NCBI RefSeq assembly: GCF_000423325.1
Contig: NZ_AUHT01000005.1
Span: forward strand, 248,001-312,000
Source of the DNA: Lysobacter defluvii IMMIB APB-9 = DSM 18482
GTDB lineage: Bacteria; Pseudomonadota; Gammaproteobacteria; Xanthomonadales; Xanthomonadaceae
DNA length: 64,000 nt
Direction of reading: 5' to 3'
Shown here: positions 15,804 to 24,057 of the stretch, piece by piece
Position numbering within the stretch: position 1 is the first letter of the stretch
Layout of the letters: each line of letters starts with the position of its first letter
Program-made: the position numbers and the translations under genes
Notes under the pieces: model-generated
Told to the model about the DNA's origin: nothing
Database searches by the model: none
Seen by the model: the letters and a program-made list of their open reading frames with translations, nothing else

Positions 15804-16541
15804 ATGCGTCGCCTCGTCCTTGTCACCGCCGCCCTGCTCGTCCCCGTGGTCCCGCTGGTCGCCTCCGCGCAGTGGTCGCCTTCGGCCACGCTCGACCTGG
15901 GCATGGGGTATGGCCGAATGGCGCTCAGCCAGGCCGCCCTGAACAATGCCCGCAAGCTGAGCGAGGACAGCGACAAGGCCTTTGCATCGAAGGCGAGCAA
16001 GGCGGATCCAGTGGCGGAGTTCGACCCCACCTTCAAGCCGCAGCCCGAGGTCAGCAGGACGGTCCACCATCGCTTCGCCCTGTACTACGGCGGCGACGAC
16101 CCCGACGACCAGCAGGTGATGGCGCGAAAGGTCGCCTCGGGCGACTACCACGAGCACTTCCGCGCCCTGATGGCCCGCCACGGCCTGGGCGACATCAACG
16201 ACCTGGTGGAAGTCAGCGCCGCACGCTACGTGGTGCTGTGGGAGATCATCCACGGCAAGAAGGTGTCACCCGTGCAGGCGCGCGCCGTCCGGGAACAGCT
16301 GCGCTCGCAGTTCGCCCGCGACCGCTGGATCTCGCGAATGGACGACGCCGGCAAGCAGGAGCTTGCCGAGACGTTCGTGCTGCACGTGGCGGCCGCCGAA
16401 CTGGCGCACGCCGAGCTGCTCAGGCGCAACGACCCGGCGCAGCTTGCCGCCTACCGCGCCGGGGTCCAGGAGTACCTGGTCCCGGGTGGACCGCGGCTCG
16501 ACCAGCTTGCGATCACCGACGAAGGCTTCGTGCGCCGCTGA
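15804..16541 (+). CDS. Secreted protein of unknown function
   Basis: The 245-residue product has a clear Sec signal peptide (1-22, ending VASA). The mature part has a Lys/Ala-rich segment, then FDPTFKPQPEVSRTVHHRFA and a mostly helical remainder with LVEVSAARYVVLWEIIHGKK. It may belong to one of the secreted DUF families of about 240 residues (DUF6683 came to mind), but I cannot confirm that. It lies just after the terminator of the secretion locus, whose T-run ends 18 bases before the ATG. It therefore probably has its own weak promoter overlapping that region, or lives on read-through. No catalytic motif is visible. Confidence 0.7.
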   Translation: MRRLVLVTAALLVPVVPLVASAQWSPSATLDLGMGYGRMALSQAALNNARKLSEDSDKAFASKASKADPVAEFDPTFKPQPEVSRTVHHRFALYYGGDDPDDQQVMARKVASGDYHEHFRALMARHGLGDINDLVEVSAARYVVLWEIIHGKKVSPVQARAVREQLRSQFARDRWISRMDDAGKQELAETFVLHVAAAELAHAELLRRNDPAQLAAYRAGVQEYLVPGGPRLDQLAITDEGFVRR

Positions 16542-16580
16542 CCCGCGCCTGCGGGCCAGCCGCGTCGGCTCACCCGCGTC

Positions 16581-17396
16581 TCAGCGGCCCAACCCAGCCG
16601 CGGCGCGCAGTTCGGCCTCGATCATCGGCCGCATCCCGCCTTCGCCCTGGTCGGGTTCGCACAGATAGGTTTCGTGGGCGATCCGCTCGCGCACGTGGAA
16701 GCCCGCGCTCCGCAGCATTGCCTCGACGCAGGCGTGGTTGGGCGCCCACCAGTTGGTGGGGTCGCGCGCGACCCGGTGCTCCAGGAAAGCCATCACCGGC
16801 CAGCCGGCGCCACGCAGGCGTTCGCGTTCTTCCAGTGGGAAGTCGCCCGGGACCTCGGCCACTTCGTCCCCGGGCATCGTCAGCGTCTGCATCACCATCA
16901 TCCGCCGGGTGCGCTGGCGGATGATGTCCAGTGCCAGGAGCGGGTGGCGCAGGTGGTACAGCACGCCCATGAACCACACCAGGTCGAACTGCTCCTGCAT
17001 CCGCGCCAGGTCGTACACCTGCATCTGGTGGAACTCGACGCGGTCTTCCAGTCCCAGCTCGCCGGCCGCCCACCGCGCCTGCCGCAGGTAGTGCGGGTCC
17101 ACGTCGACGGCAGTCACCTTTGCCCCGCGCCTGGCCAGCTCGAAGCTGTAGTAGCCGGCGTTGCAGCCGATGTCCAGGACCGTCCACCCGTGCAGGTCCT
17201 CCGGCACGTGGGGCGAGATCTCCGCCCACTTGAAGGCCGGGAAGTCCGCCTGGAGCCAGTGGTCCGGGGCGGTCTGCACGCCGCCGGGCAGGTGCAGGTT
17301 GTGGAACCAGGGCCCCAGCTCGTCCACCTGCGCCTGGAGTGAGCGGGCGCTGCTACTCACGGTTGACGAGCTTGAAGAACCGGCTGGGCTTTCCAT
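16581..17396 (-). CDS. SAM-dependent methyltransferase of the glycan cluster (TIGR04290-like)
   Basis: The 271-residue class I methyltransferase shows the SAM-binding motif LDIGCNAGYYSFEL at about 74-87, an acidic residue for ribose binding in VTAVDVDPHYL, and WFMGVLYHLRHPL further on. The N-terminal WFHNLHLPGGVQTAPDH resembles the methyltransferases that sit in operons with glycosyltransferases (TIGR04290, Rta_06860 type) and, more distantly, CmoB. It is the last gene of the glycan operon. The ATG at 17396 has AGGAG 10 bases upstream and overlaps the previous gene by 44 bases; a GTG at 17360, overlapping the previous stop by 8 bases, would give a more usual N-terminus. I infer that it methylates a sugar or acceptor of the cluster's product. 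Confidence 0.85.
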   Translation of the reverse strand: MESPAGSSSSSTVSSSARSLQAQVDELGPWFHNLHLPGGVQTAPDHWLQADFPAFKWAEISPHVPEDLHGWTVLDIGCNAGYYSFELARRGAKVTAVDVDPHYLRQARWAAGELGLEDRVEFHQMQVYDLARMQEQFDLVWFMGVLYHLRHPLLALDIIRQRTRRMMVMQTLTMPGDEVAEVPGDFPLEERERLRGAGWPVMAFLEHRVARDPTNWWAPNHACVEAMLRSAGFHVRERIAHETYLCEPDQGEGGMRPMIEAELRAAAGLGR

Positions 17397-17628
17397 CCGC
17401 GGTCTTCTCCTGGTACAGGAACGCCAGTTCCTCTTCCTCGAACTTGTCGAAGAAGTCGTCCCAGCTGATGTCCTCCAGCGCGGGGTCGTCGCGGAAGGCG
17501 ATGCGCAGCACGCCGGCCTCCCCGTCCCCCGTGTCCTTCACCGACGCCGGGCGGCCGTCGCGCGCCTCGGCCCAGCGCCGGATCTCCTCATGGTCCGTCG
17601 TCTGCTTCGCCTCATGCTTGGCTGTCAT
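17353..17628 (-). CDS. Small acidic conserved-type protein of the glycan operon, unknown
   Basis: The 91-residue protein is acidic and soluble. It starts TTDHEEIRRWAEARDGRPAS and has ISWDDFFDKFEEEELAFLYQ and a closing FFKLVNRE. I recall small proteins with this HEEIRRWAE plus WDEFF pattern as uncharacterised single-domain proteins in many proteobacteria, sometimes near carbohydrate genes. It overlaps the glycosyltransferase gene upstream by 17 bases and the methyltransferase downstream, so it is translated as part of the operon. No catalytic residues are evident; a small adaptor or regulator is possible. Confidence 0.75.
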   Translation of the reverse strand: MTAKHEAKQTTDHEEIRRWAEARDGRPASVKDTGDGEAGVLRIAFRDDPALEDISWDDFFDKFEEEELAFLYQEKTADGKPSRFFKLVNRE

Positions 17629-18730
17629 CGCAAACCCTCGCTGCCGATCGGTCTGGGGAACGGCGCTGCGCGGCCCGATCGAAGTACCGCTCCAGTGCCT
17701 CCGCCCGGTGGGCGGCGGTGTGTTCTGCCAGCACCCGCCTGCGGGCCGCCTCGCCGATGGCGCGCCGCTCCTCTTCGGGCATGTCCCGGACCCAGCCGGT
17801 GACGTCCGCGGCGCGCTCGGCGATCAGGATCTCCCTGCCCGGGGTGAACAGGCTGTCCAGCCCCTCCCAGGCGTCGGAGATGATCGGCGTGGCGCACGCC
17901 GCGGCCTCGAACAGGCGCACGCTGGGCGACCAGCCGGCGGCCACCATGTCGGCCCGGGTCACGTTGAGCGTGAAGCGCTGGCGGTTGTAGAAGCCGCGGT
18001 GGGCGGCGGGCGCGAGGTGCTCGATGCGGTCCACGTTCGCAGGCCACTGGATGTGGTCGGGGTACTGCGGCCCCGCCACCACGAAGCGCCCCTGCTCCCA
18101 GCTGCGTGCCGGCTGCAGCAGCAGCTCGTCGAGCACCGGCTGGCGGTCGTCGCTGTAGGTGCCCATATAGCCCAGGTCGTGCTCGGCCTTGGCGGGCTCC
18201 GGGTAGTAGCGCGACGGATCGAACGAGCAGTAGAGCGGCACCGGCAACGGCGACCCGTACTTCGACGCCAACACCTCCAGCGACCGGCCGCCGCTGAAGG
18301 ACAGGTACAGGTCGTAGCCGGCGACTTGGGCCGGGTCCAGGTACGCACACTCGCCGCGGCCAAGCGCCGCCAGGGTCACGGGCGTGTCGATGTCGTAGAA
18401 CGCGACCACGCCGCGCGCGGTCTCCTGCGCCCACTGGCCGACCTCGATACCGTCCGGGACGTAGGAGCCGACGATCACCAGGTCGGCGGCGGCCACCGCC
18501 TCGGCGTGGGCCTGCTTCAGCTCGTCGAGGCCGCCGTACAGCTCCAGGCGGCCCGGCAGCTCGCCACGCGCGTCCTGGTTGCCGGCGTACCACGGCACGT
18601 CGCGCTCCAGGAACAGCACGCGGTGCCCGCGTTCGCACAGGGCACCCACCAGCGCGCGCCAGGTGGTCGCATGGCCGTTGCCCCACGAGGAGCGCAGGCT
18701 AAGTCCGAGGATGACGATGTCCAGCGGCAT
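17612..18730 (-). CDS. CgeB-like glycosyltransferase (first of three)
   Basis: The 372-residue cytoplasmic protein belongs to the CgeB/DUF3880-type GT-B glycosyltransferases. It has an N-terminal Rossmann start MPLDIVILGLSLRSSWGNGH and a C-terminal donor-binding region with NVTRADMVAAGWSPSVRLFE, AAACATPIISDAWEGLDSLF and TPGREILIA. These SPSVRxFEAA and DxWEGL blocks are the family's hallmark. The start is ATG 18730, 2 bases before the upstream stop, with GTG 18736 as an alternative. It is one of three such genes in a row. Donor and acceptor sugars cannot be told from sequence. Confidence 0.88.
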   Translation of the reverse strand: MPLDIVILGLSLRSSWGNGHATTWRALVGALCERGHRVLFLERDVPWYAGNQDARGELPGRLELYGGLDELKQAHAEAVAAADLVIVGSYVPDGIEVGQWAQETARGVVAFYDIDTPVTLAALGRGECAYLDPAQVAGYDLYLSFSGGRSLEVLASKYGSPLPVPLYCSFDPSRYYPEPAKAEHDLGYMGTYSDDRQPVLDELLLQPARSWEQGRFVVAGPQYPDHIQWPANVDRIEHLAPAAHRGFYNRQRFTLNVTRADMVAAGWSPSVRLFEAAACATPIISDAWEGLDSLFTPGREILIAERAADVTGWVRDMPEEERRAIGEAARRRVLAEHTAAHRAEALERYFDRAAQRRSPDRSAARVCDDSQA

Positions 18731-18732
18731 GC

Positions 18733-19830
18733 TCACGCCAGCGCCTCCGCGCGGGTGCGGGCGCACAGCAGGTCCTCGACCTGCCGGGCGCGGTGGTCGT
18801 AGGTGTGGTCGGCCAGCAGCCGCTTGCGCGCACGCTCGCCGATCGCGGCGGCGCTGCCGGAACCGACGCTCTCCAGGTATTCCGCGACCTGCAGGCCGTC
18901 CTCGGCCACCAGCACCTCGGTGCCGGGCTCGAGGAAGTCCTCGATGCCCTCCCAGGCATCGACGATCAGGCAGGCACCCGCCCCCGCGGCCTCGAACACG
19001 CGCGTGGGCGGCGACCAGCCAAAGCGCGCCATGCTCTCGCGGTTGACGTTCAGCACCATCCTCGCGCTGCAGTTGAACGCGTTGTGGTCGCGGGTGGACA
19101 CGTGGCCGAGGCGCTCGACGTTGGAGGGCACGCCCTCGTCCCAGCCGCTGCCACCGAGCAGGAAGCGCCGCGAGGGTGCCCGCCGCGCGGCCTCGAAGAA
19201 GAAACGGTCGACGCGCTCCTCGCGGTCGGGGAGCCGGTTGCCGAGGAAGCCCAGATCGGCCACGAACCGGGGGTCGCGGGGCACGGGATGGTGGGTCGCC
19301 GGATCGAGCGCGTTGTACACCGGCACGCACTCGCGCGCGCCCAGCTCCCGATAGGCACTGACCACGCGCGGCCCGCCGCCGTAGGTCAGCACCATGTCGT
19401 AGCGCGGCACCAGCTCGCGGAACGGGTCGCCGCGGTCCTGGTCCACCCGCTCCAGGGTGGCGGGCGCGTCGACGTCCCAGAACAGCACGGCGGTGCGCTC
19501 CCCCTGCAGGCGCAGCACCTCGCGCTCCAGCCAGGCGTCGAACACCCCCACTCCGCTGGCCTTCACCACCACGTCGGCGCCGCGTGCCTGCTCGAGCGCG
19601 GCCTCGACCCCCGACTCGCCCTCGCCGGGGTAGACCACCACCTTCGCCCAGTCCGGATCGTCGATGTCGCGGTGCTGCTGGCGCTCGAAGGCATCGGGCT
19701 CGTAGAAGGTCACCCGGTGCCCCAGCCGGTGCAGCGCATGGATGATGCCGCGGTAGTAGGTGGCCGCGCCGTTCCAGTACGAGGACACCAGGCTGGATCC
19801 GAAGAAGGCGATGTTGAGGGGCTCAGGCAT
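18733..19830 (-). CDS. CgeB-like glycosyltransferase (second of three)
   Basis: The 365-residue protein has the same plan as its downstream neighbour: an N-terminal fold starting LNIAFFGSSLVSSYWNGAAT, a middle with LFWDVDAPATLERV, and the C-terminal block NVNRESMARFGWSPPTRVFE followed by ACLIVDAWEGIEDFLEPGTE. The two differ enough to suggest different acceptor or donor sugars. It overlaps the upstream gene by 8 bases. No membrane segment or signal is present, so it acts on the cytoplasmic side on a nucleotide-sugar or lipid-linked substrate. Confidence 0.88.
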   Translation of the reverse strand: MPEPLNIAFFGSSLVSSYWNGAATYYRGIIHALHRLGHRVTFYEPDAFERQQHRDIDDPDWAKVVVYPGEGESGVEAALEQARGADVVVKASGVGVFDAWLEREVLRLQGERTAVLFWDVDAPATLERVDQDRGDPFRELVPRYDMVLTYGGGPRVVSAYRELGARECVPVYNALDPATHHPVPRDPRFVADLGFLGNRLPDREERVDRFFFEAARRAPSRRFLLGGSGWDEGVPSNVERLGHVSTRDHNAFNCSARMVLNVNRESMARFGWSPPTRVFEAAGAGACLIVDAWEGIEDFLEPGTEVLVAEDGLQVAEYLESVGSGSAAAIGERARKRLLADHTYDHRARQVEDLLCARTRAEALA

Positions 19831-20944
19831 GGGTCACGCTCCTTGGCTCATGCGTGGGGCGGGCGAGCGGCCCGCGCAGGATCTGCATCAGTTCGTCTAC
19901 GCGGTGTGCGCAGGTGTGGCGGGCGCGGATCGTCGCCAGCCCGTGTGCGGCAAGCTCGCGCGCGGCGTCGCGGTCATGCACGAGCATGTGCAGGTGCCGC
20001 TCCATGCCGGCTCCGTCGTGGGCCACCAGGTAATCCCGGCCCGGCGTGAACAGCCCCTCCTCGTCCGGCCACCAGGCGCTGGCCAGCGGGATGCCGCAGG
20101 CAAGGGCCTCGAACATGCGGATGGTGGGGATGCCCGGCAGCGCTTCCACGTACGGCCGGCGCGGCACGTGGACGGTGGCGCGGTGGCGCGCGAACACCTC
20201 CGGTGCGCGATGGTTCGGCAACCATCCGCGGTATTCGATGCCGGCCTCGCGCAGCGCCTGCAACGCAGGCTCCGGGTAGCGCACGCCGTGGATGCGGGCG
20301 CGCAGCCCCAGCCGGTGGGCGGGATCGATCAGGAACTCGCGCAGCTCACGGCTGCGCTCCTCGTCGCCCCAGTTGCCGATCCACACCAGGTCGCCCTCGC
20401 ACGGCTCGCCTTCGAGCGGGCGGAACACGCGGGTGTCGGCCGCCTCGTGCCAGGTCCAGGCCTGCGCCGCCCAGCCGTGCTCCAGGTAGCGCTGGCGCAC
20501 CGCCTCGCCGAAGGCCAGCACGCCGTCGTAGTCGCGCAGGTCGAAGCGTGCCATCTCCTGCGGTGCCGAGGCGGCGCGGTGGTGGGTGTCGTGGAACAGC
20601 ACCCGGGTCCCGGCGGGCGCGCTCCGGCCGATGCGCGCCACCAGCGCGGGATCGTTCCATTCGTGGACCAGCACCACGTCGGCGCCGTCGAGCGCCCGTG
20701 CCAGGTCCGGCCCGTCCCCGGCGTACAGGTGACTCCGCAGCCCGGGGAAGCGGGCGTGGAACTCGTCGAGCGCCGCCTGGCCCTGGCCGGCGAGGAGCTG
20801 CTCCCGGCTCCAGCCATCGGCAGGCTCGTACACCTCGACCTCGTGCCCGCGGGCCAGCAGTTCGCTCACGATGCCCCGCAGGAAGTGCGCGTTGCCATGG
20901 TTCCAGTCCGAAACCAGCGAGTGGTAGAACAGCACGAACCTCAC
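19823..20944 (-). CDS. CgeB-like glycosyltransferase (third of three)
   Basis: The 373-residue protein starts MRFVLFYHSLVSDWNHGNAH, has the middle signature RVLFHDTHHRA, and shows the C-terminal block PTIRMFEALACGIPLASAWW with EEGLFTPGRDYLVA. It is the most divergent of the three paralogues; PYVEALPGIPTIRMFEAL places it in the GT-B group that includes CgeB and GT1/GT4-like C-terminal domains. The gene overlaps the GT4 gene upstream by 4 bases (ATGA type). As first of the three in transcription order, it may add the first of the modified sugars, but order in the operon does not prove order of reaction. Confidence 0.85.
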   Translation of the reverse strand: MRFVLFYHSLVSDWNHGNAHFLRGIVSELLARGHEVEVYEPADGWSREQLLAGQGQAALDEFHARFPGLRSHLYAGDGPDLARALDGADVVLVHEWNDPALVARIGRSAPAGTRVLFHDTHHRAASAPQEMARFDLRDYDGVLAFGEAVRQRYLEHGWAAQAWTWHEAADTRVFRPLEGEPCEGDLVWIGNWGDEERSRELREFLIDPAHRLGLRARIHGVRYPEPALQALREAGIEYRGWLPNHRAPEVFARHRATVHVPRRPYVEALPGIPTIRMFEALACGIPLASAWWPDEEGLFTPGRDYLVAHDGAGMERHLHMLVHDRDAARELAAHGLATIRARHTCAHRVDELMQILRGPLARPTHEPRSVTHA

Positions 20945-22095
20945 GGGCGTCCTCCTGCGGCGACGGCAACGGGCGACCCGAATCGCCGCGCCGGGGTGGC
21001 GAGCAGGCGCGCATAGGCGTCCAGGTAGCCGGCCGCCATGGCCCCCGGCGTGTACCGGGCGGCGCGGTCCCGTGCGCGGCGCGCCTGCCGCTCCCGCAGG
21101 CCCGGATCGTCGATCAGGCGGTTCAGCACCGACGCCAGGCCGTCGTGGTCATCGGGCGCCACGTACAGCGCCGCGTCGCCCCAGACCTCGCGCAGGCTGG
21201 GGATGTCGCCCAGTACCAGCGCGCAGCCCGCCATCGCCGCCTCCAGCGGGGAGAGCCCGAACGGTTCGTAGCGCGCGGGCAGTGCATACACCGGCGCGTG
21301 TTCCATCCAGCCCGCCAGCGCAGCGCGGTCCAGCTGCCCGAGCAGCCGCACGCCGGGGTGCAGCGACCGGCCTCCGTCCGGGTGGCAGGACTCGCCGGCG
21401 ACGCATACCGGCCAGGGCAGCCGGTCGGCCACGGCGGTCAGTGCCTGGATGTTCTTCCCGGTGTCCCACAACCTGCCGGCGGCCAGCACCACGGGGCCTT
21501 CCGCCGCCGGTGCGTCGCTGGCCGGCGCAGGCGAGCGCCCGTTGGGGATCACCCGCGTATCCCGGAACGGCCCGTAGTGCCGCCCGAGCTCGCCGAGCAT
21601 GGCGCCGGTGGGCGCGGCCACCAGGTCCGCCGCGCGCAGGCCGGCGCCGACCCGCTCCCGGTACCGGTCCCATTCCGCCGGCGGCGCTTCGCCGTGGACC
21701 GCGTGCCACCAGGAGAACACGCAAGAGTGGCCGACCATCAGCACCGGGGCCTCCCATGGCAGCACCCCTTGGCTGTAGTCGTTGAGATGGATGAGGTCCG
21801 GCCGGGTCCGGGCCGCTAGGTGGAGCAGCCAGTCCCCGGCCTTCGCGATGTCCTCCCACGGCTGCGACATCCATTCCAGCCGCCAGGGCATGGCATGGAA
21901 CTCCAGCCCGTCGATTGCACCCGCCTCGGCCAGCTGGTCGGGGGACGGGTCCGCGCCGGTCGCGGCCAGCACGACCTGGTGCCCGTGCGCGCAGAGGCAG
22001 GCGCACAGCTCCATGGCGTACTGCCAGACGCCGCCGACCGTGTCCGTGGTCATCAGCACCCGGAGCGATGCGGCCTGCAGCGGTTCAGCGGCCAT
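20941..22095 (-). CDS. GT4-family glycosyltransferase
   Basis: The 384-residue protein is a GT-B glycosyltransferase of the GT4 type. The N-terminal acceptor domain starts VLMTTDTVGGVWQYAMEL, with the glycine-rich loop contacting the donor diphosphate. The C-terminal domain has VVLAAGRLWDTGKNIQAL and the E-x7-E region PARYEPFGLSPLEAAMAGCA. These are the usual nucleotide-sugar-binding residues. It overlaps its neighbours by 4 and 11 bases. No membrane segment is present. Confidence 0.9.
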   Translation of the reverse strand: MAAEPLQAASLRVLMTTDTVGGVWQYAMELCACLCAHGHQVVLAATGADPSPDQLAEAGAIDGLEFHAMPWRLEWMSQPWEDIAKAGDWLLHLAARTRPDLIHLNDYSQGVLPWEAPVLMVGHSCVFSWWHAVHGEAPPAEWDRYRERVGAGLRAADLVAAPTGAMLGELGRHYGPFRDTRVIPNGRSPAPASDAPAAEGPVVLAAGRLWDTGKNIQALTAVADRLPWPVCVAGESCHPDGGRSLHPGVRLLGQLDRAALAGWMEHAPVYALPARYEPFGLSPLEAAMAGCALVLGDIPSLREVWGDAALYVAPDDHDGLASVLNRLIDDPGLRERQARRARDRAARYTPGAMAAGYLDAYARLLATPARRFGSPVAVAAGGRP

Positions 22096-23098
22096 AGACG
22101 GAGTCCACTACCTGCGCGACCTCCAGCAGATGGTCGGCGGAGGGGTCGTAGCGGCCGTCGGCGGCCAACCGGGCGGCCCAGTCGACCAGCGCCCGTCCGC
22201 CCCAGGCATCCGGGGGCGACGCCAGGACCGTGGTCGCGGTCCCGTCGTAGCGCTCCACCTGGAAGTCGTAGAACGAGCCGTTGATGTTGCGCAGCGCCGC
22301 GCCGCCGCCGGTGCCGTGGAAGGCCGCGCCGATAACCGCATCGCACCCGGCCGGCAACCGCCACGAGCAGGCCATCCGGACGCTCGCGCCATCGGCCGTC
22401 TGCCATTGCACGGTGGCGTAGTCCTCGACCCGGTCCACGGGCGTGCCGAGGCGCTCGCCCCCGGCATGGAGGCGGGCGTCCAGGGTGCCCGGCTCCGCGG
22501 GGCCGGCGATCCAGAGCGCGAGGTCGACCAGGTGGATCCCCAGGTCCATCACGCAACCGCCGCCCGACTGGGTGATGTCGTAGAACCAGTCCTTGTCGGG
22601 CCCGTAGGCGTTGTGGAACACCAGGTCCACCGAGTACAGCCGGCCCAGTTCGCCGGAACGCACCGCCTCGCGCAACCGTTCCATGCCGGCGACGTGGCGG
22701 TAGCTGAAGTCGACGTCCAGCAGCCGGTCGGCCCGGCGCGCCGCGGCGAGCACCTGGCGCGCCTCCGCGGCGGTCCGGGTCAGCGGCTTCTGGCAGAACA
22801 CCGCCAGTCCGGCCTCCAAGGCGGCAATCGCCTGCCCCGCGTGGGCGCCACTCGGGGTCGCGATCACGATGCCGTCCAGGTCACCGCCGGCCAGCAGGCC
22901 TTGCAGGTCGCGCGCGACCCGTGCCTGTGGCGCGCAGGCGCGGGCACGGTCCAGCGCTCCGGCATGCGCGTCGGCCACCGCGGCGACCTCCGCGATCCCG
23001 CTGTCCGCCAGCACCTGCATCCTCTGGCATCCAATCCATCCCGTTCCCAGGAACCCGAGCCGCGGCTTACGCGGCAGTACGTCCAGTTGTGCGTTCAC
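22085..23098 (-). CDS. Gfo/Idh/MocA-family NAD(P)-dependent sugar oxidoreductase
   Basis: The 337-residue enzyme has a Rossmann start LGFLGTGWIGCQRMQVL (GxGxxG), the family motif QKPLTRTAAEA (in place of the common EKPxA), and the catalytic-region segment SGGGCVMDLGIHLVDLALW, with the His two residues after Gly. Members oxidise or reduce a hydroxyl or keto group of sugars or nucleotide sugars. In this operon it may make a keto-sugar intermediate for the epimerases or the methyltransferase. It overlaps genes on both sides by 4 to 11 bases. Confidence 0.9.
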   Translation of the reverse strand: MNAQLDVLPRKPRLGFLGTGWIGCQRMQVLADSGIAEVAAVADAHAGALDRARACAPQARVARDLQGLLAGGDLDGIVIATPSGAHAGQAIAALEAGLAVFCQKPLTRTAAEARQVLAAARRADRLLDVDFSYRHVAGMERLREAVRSGELGRLYSVDLVFHNAYGPDKDWFYDITQSGGGCVMDLGIHLVDLALWIAGPAEPGTLDARLHAGGERLGTPVDRVEDYATVQWQTADGASVRMACSWRLPAGCDAVIGAAFHGTGGGAALRNINGSFYDFQVERYDGTATTVLASPPDAWGGRALVDWAARLAADGRYDPSADHLLEVAQVVDSVYGR

Positions 23099-24057
23099 AG
23101 GCTCACCGTTGCCTTGAGGAATCCGTCCGGGCGCTCCTGCATGGCCTGGAAGGCCTCGCCCAGCCGGCCGATGGGGTAGTCATGGGTCAGCAGCGGGAAG
23201 GGATCGATCCGTCCGTCGGCCACCGCCTCCATGGCCTCGCGCAGGCCCCGGGCCGCGACCGCGGGATCCCGCTCATGGGCGTTGATGACGTCCAGCCCGC
23301 GCCAGTTCCACTGCTGCATGTCGACCTGTCGCGGCCCGTCCTGGTGGTAGCCGGCGATTACCAGCCGGCCCCCCTCGCCGCTGATGCCGCTGGCGATGGT
23401 CAGCGTCGCCTGCTCCCCGGCGGCCTCGATGACGCGGGGGCAGCCGGCCCCGCCGGTAAGCTCGTTCACCGCATTGATGGCCGCGTACCAGTCTTCGGTC
23501 CCGAACGTGGCGGTCGCACCGCACTGCGTCGCGACCTCCAGCGAGTACGGGCGCCGCGAAAGCGCGATCACCTGCGCGCCGGCGCTGCGCGCCAGCTGGA
23601 TCAGCAGCGCACCGATGAAACCCACGCCCACCACGGCGACGACCTGCCCTTCGCGGATGTCGCTGCGCCGGAAGATGTTCATCGCGCAGGCCAGCGGCTC
23701 GCCCGGCAGAGGGCGCCCGTCGAGGCCTTCCGGGAGCCGCGCCAACGCGTCCGCATTGGCGACATCGAACTGCGCGTAGGCTTTGCCCGAGAGCAGCGCG
23801 ACGCGGTCGCCGCGCTTCCAGCCCTCCACGCCGTCGCCGACGTCCTCGACCTCGCCCCAGCCTTCGTGGCCGGGTGCGCCCGGTTCGAACGGGTATTCGA
23901 ACCAGGGCTTGCCAGCCCAGACCGGCAGGTTGGAATTGCACACGCCGCAGCCGTGCAGCCGTACCAGCACCTCGCCCGCGCCAGGCACCGGCACCGGCAC
24001 CCGCTCGACTGCCACCGCACCATCCCCCTGGAACACCGCCGCCTCCATCAAGCTCAT
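23095..24057 (-). CDS. Zinc-dependent (medium-chain) alcohol dehydrogenase
   Basis: The 320-residue protein has the MDR zinc-site pattern CGVCNSN (catalytic Cys) and PGHEGWGEV (catalytic His-Glu), and a Rossmann motif VAVVGVGFIGALLIQLA for NAD(P). The four-cysteine structural zinc lobe is missing, which is seen in some shorter family members. The N-terminal start was set at ATG 24057, which overlaps the upstream stop as ATGA; a longer open frame upstream lacks family similarity. It could oxidise a sugar alcohol or a sugar-nucleotide hydroxyl; the substrate is unknown. Confidence 0.88.
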   Translation of the reverse strand: MSLMEAAVFQGDGAVAVERVPVPVPGAGEVLVRLHGCGVCNSNLPVWAGKPWFEYPFEPGAPGHEGWGEVEDVGDGVEGWKRGDRVALLSGKAYAQFDVANADALARLPEGLDGRPLPGEPLACAMNIFRRSDIREGQVVAVVGVGFIGALLIQLARSAGAQVIALSRRPYSLEVATQCGATATFGTEDWYAAINAVNELTGGAGCPRVIEAAGEQATLTIASGISGEGGRLVIAGYHQDGPRQVDMQQWNWRGLDVINAHERDPAVAARGLREAMEAVADGRIDPFPLLTHDYPIGRLGEAFQAMQERPDGFLKATVSL

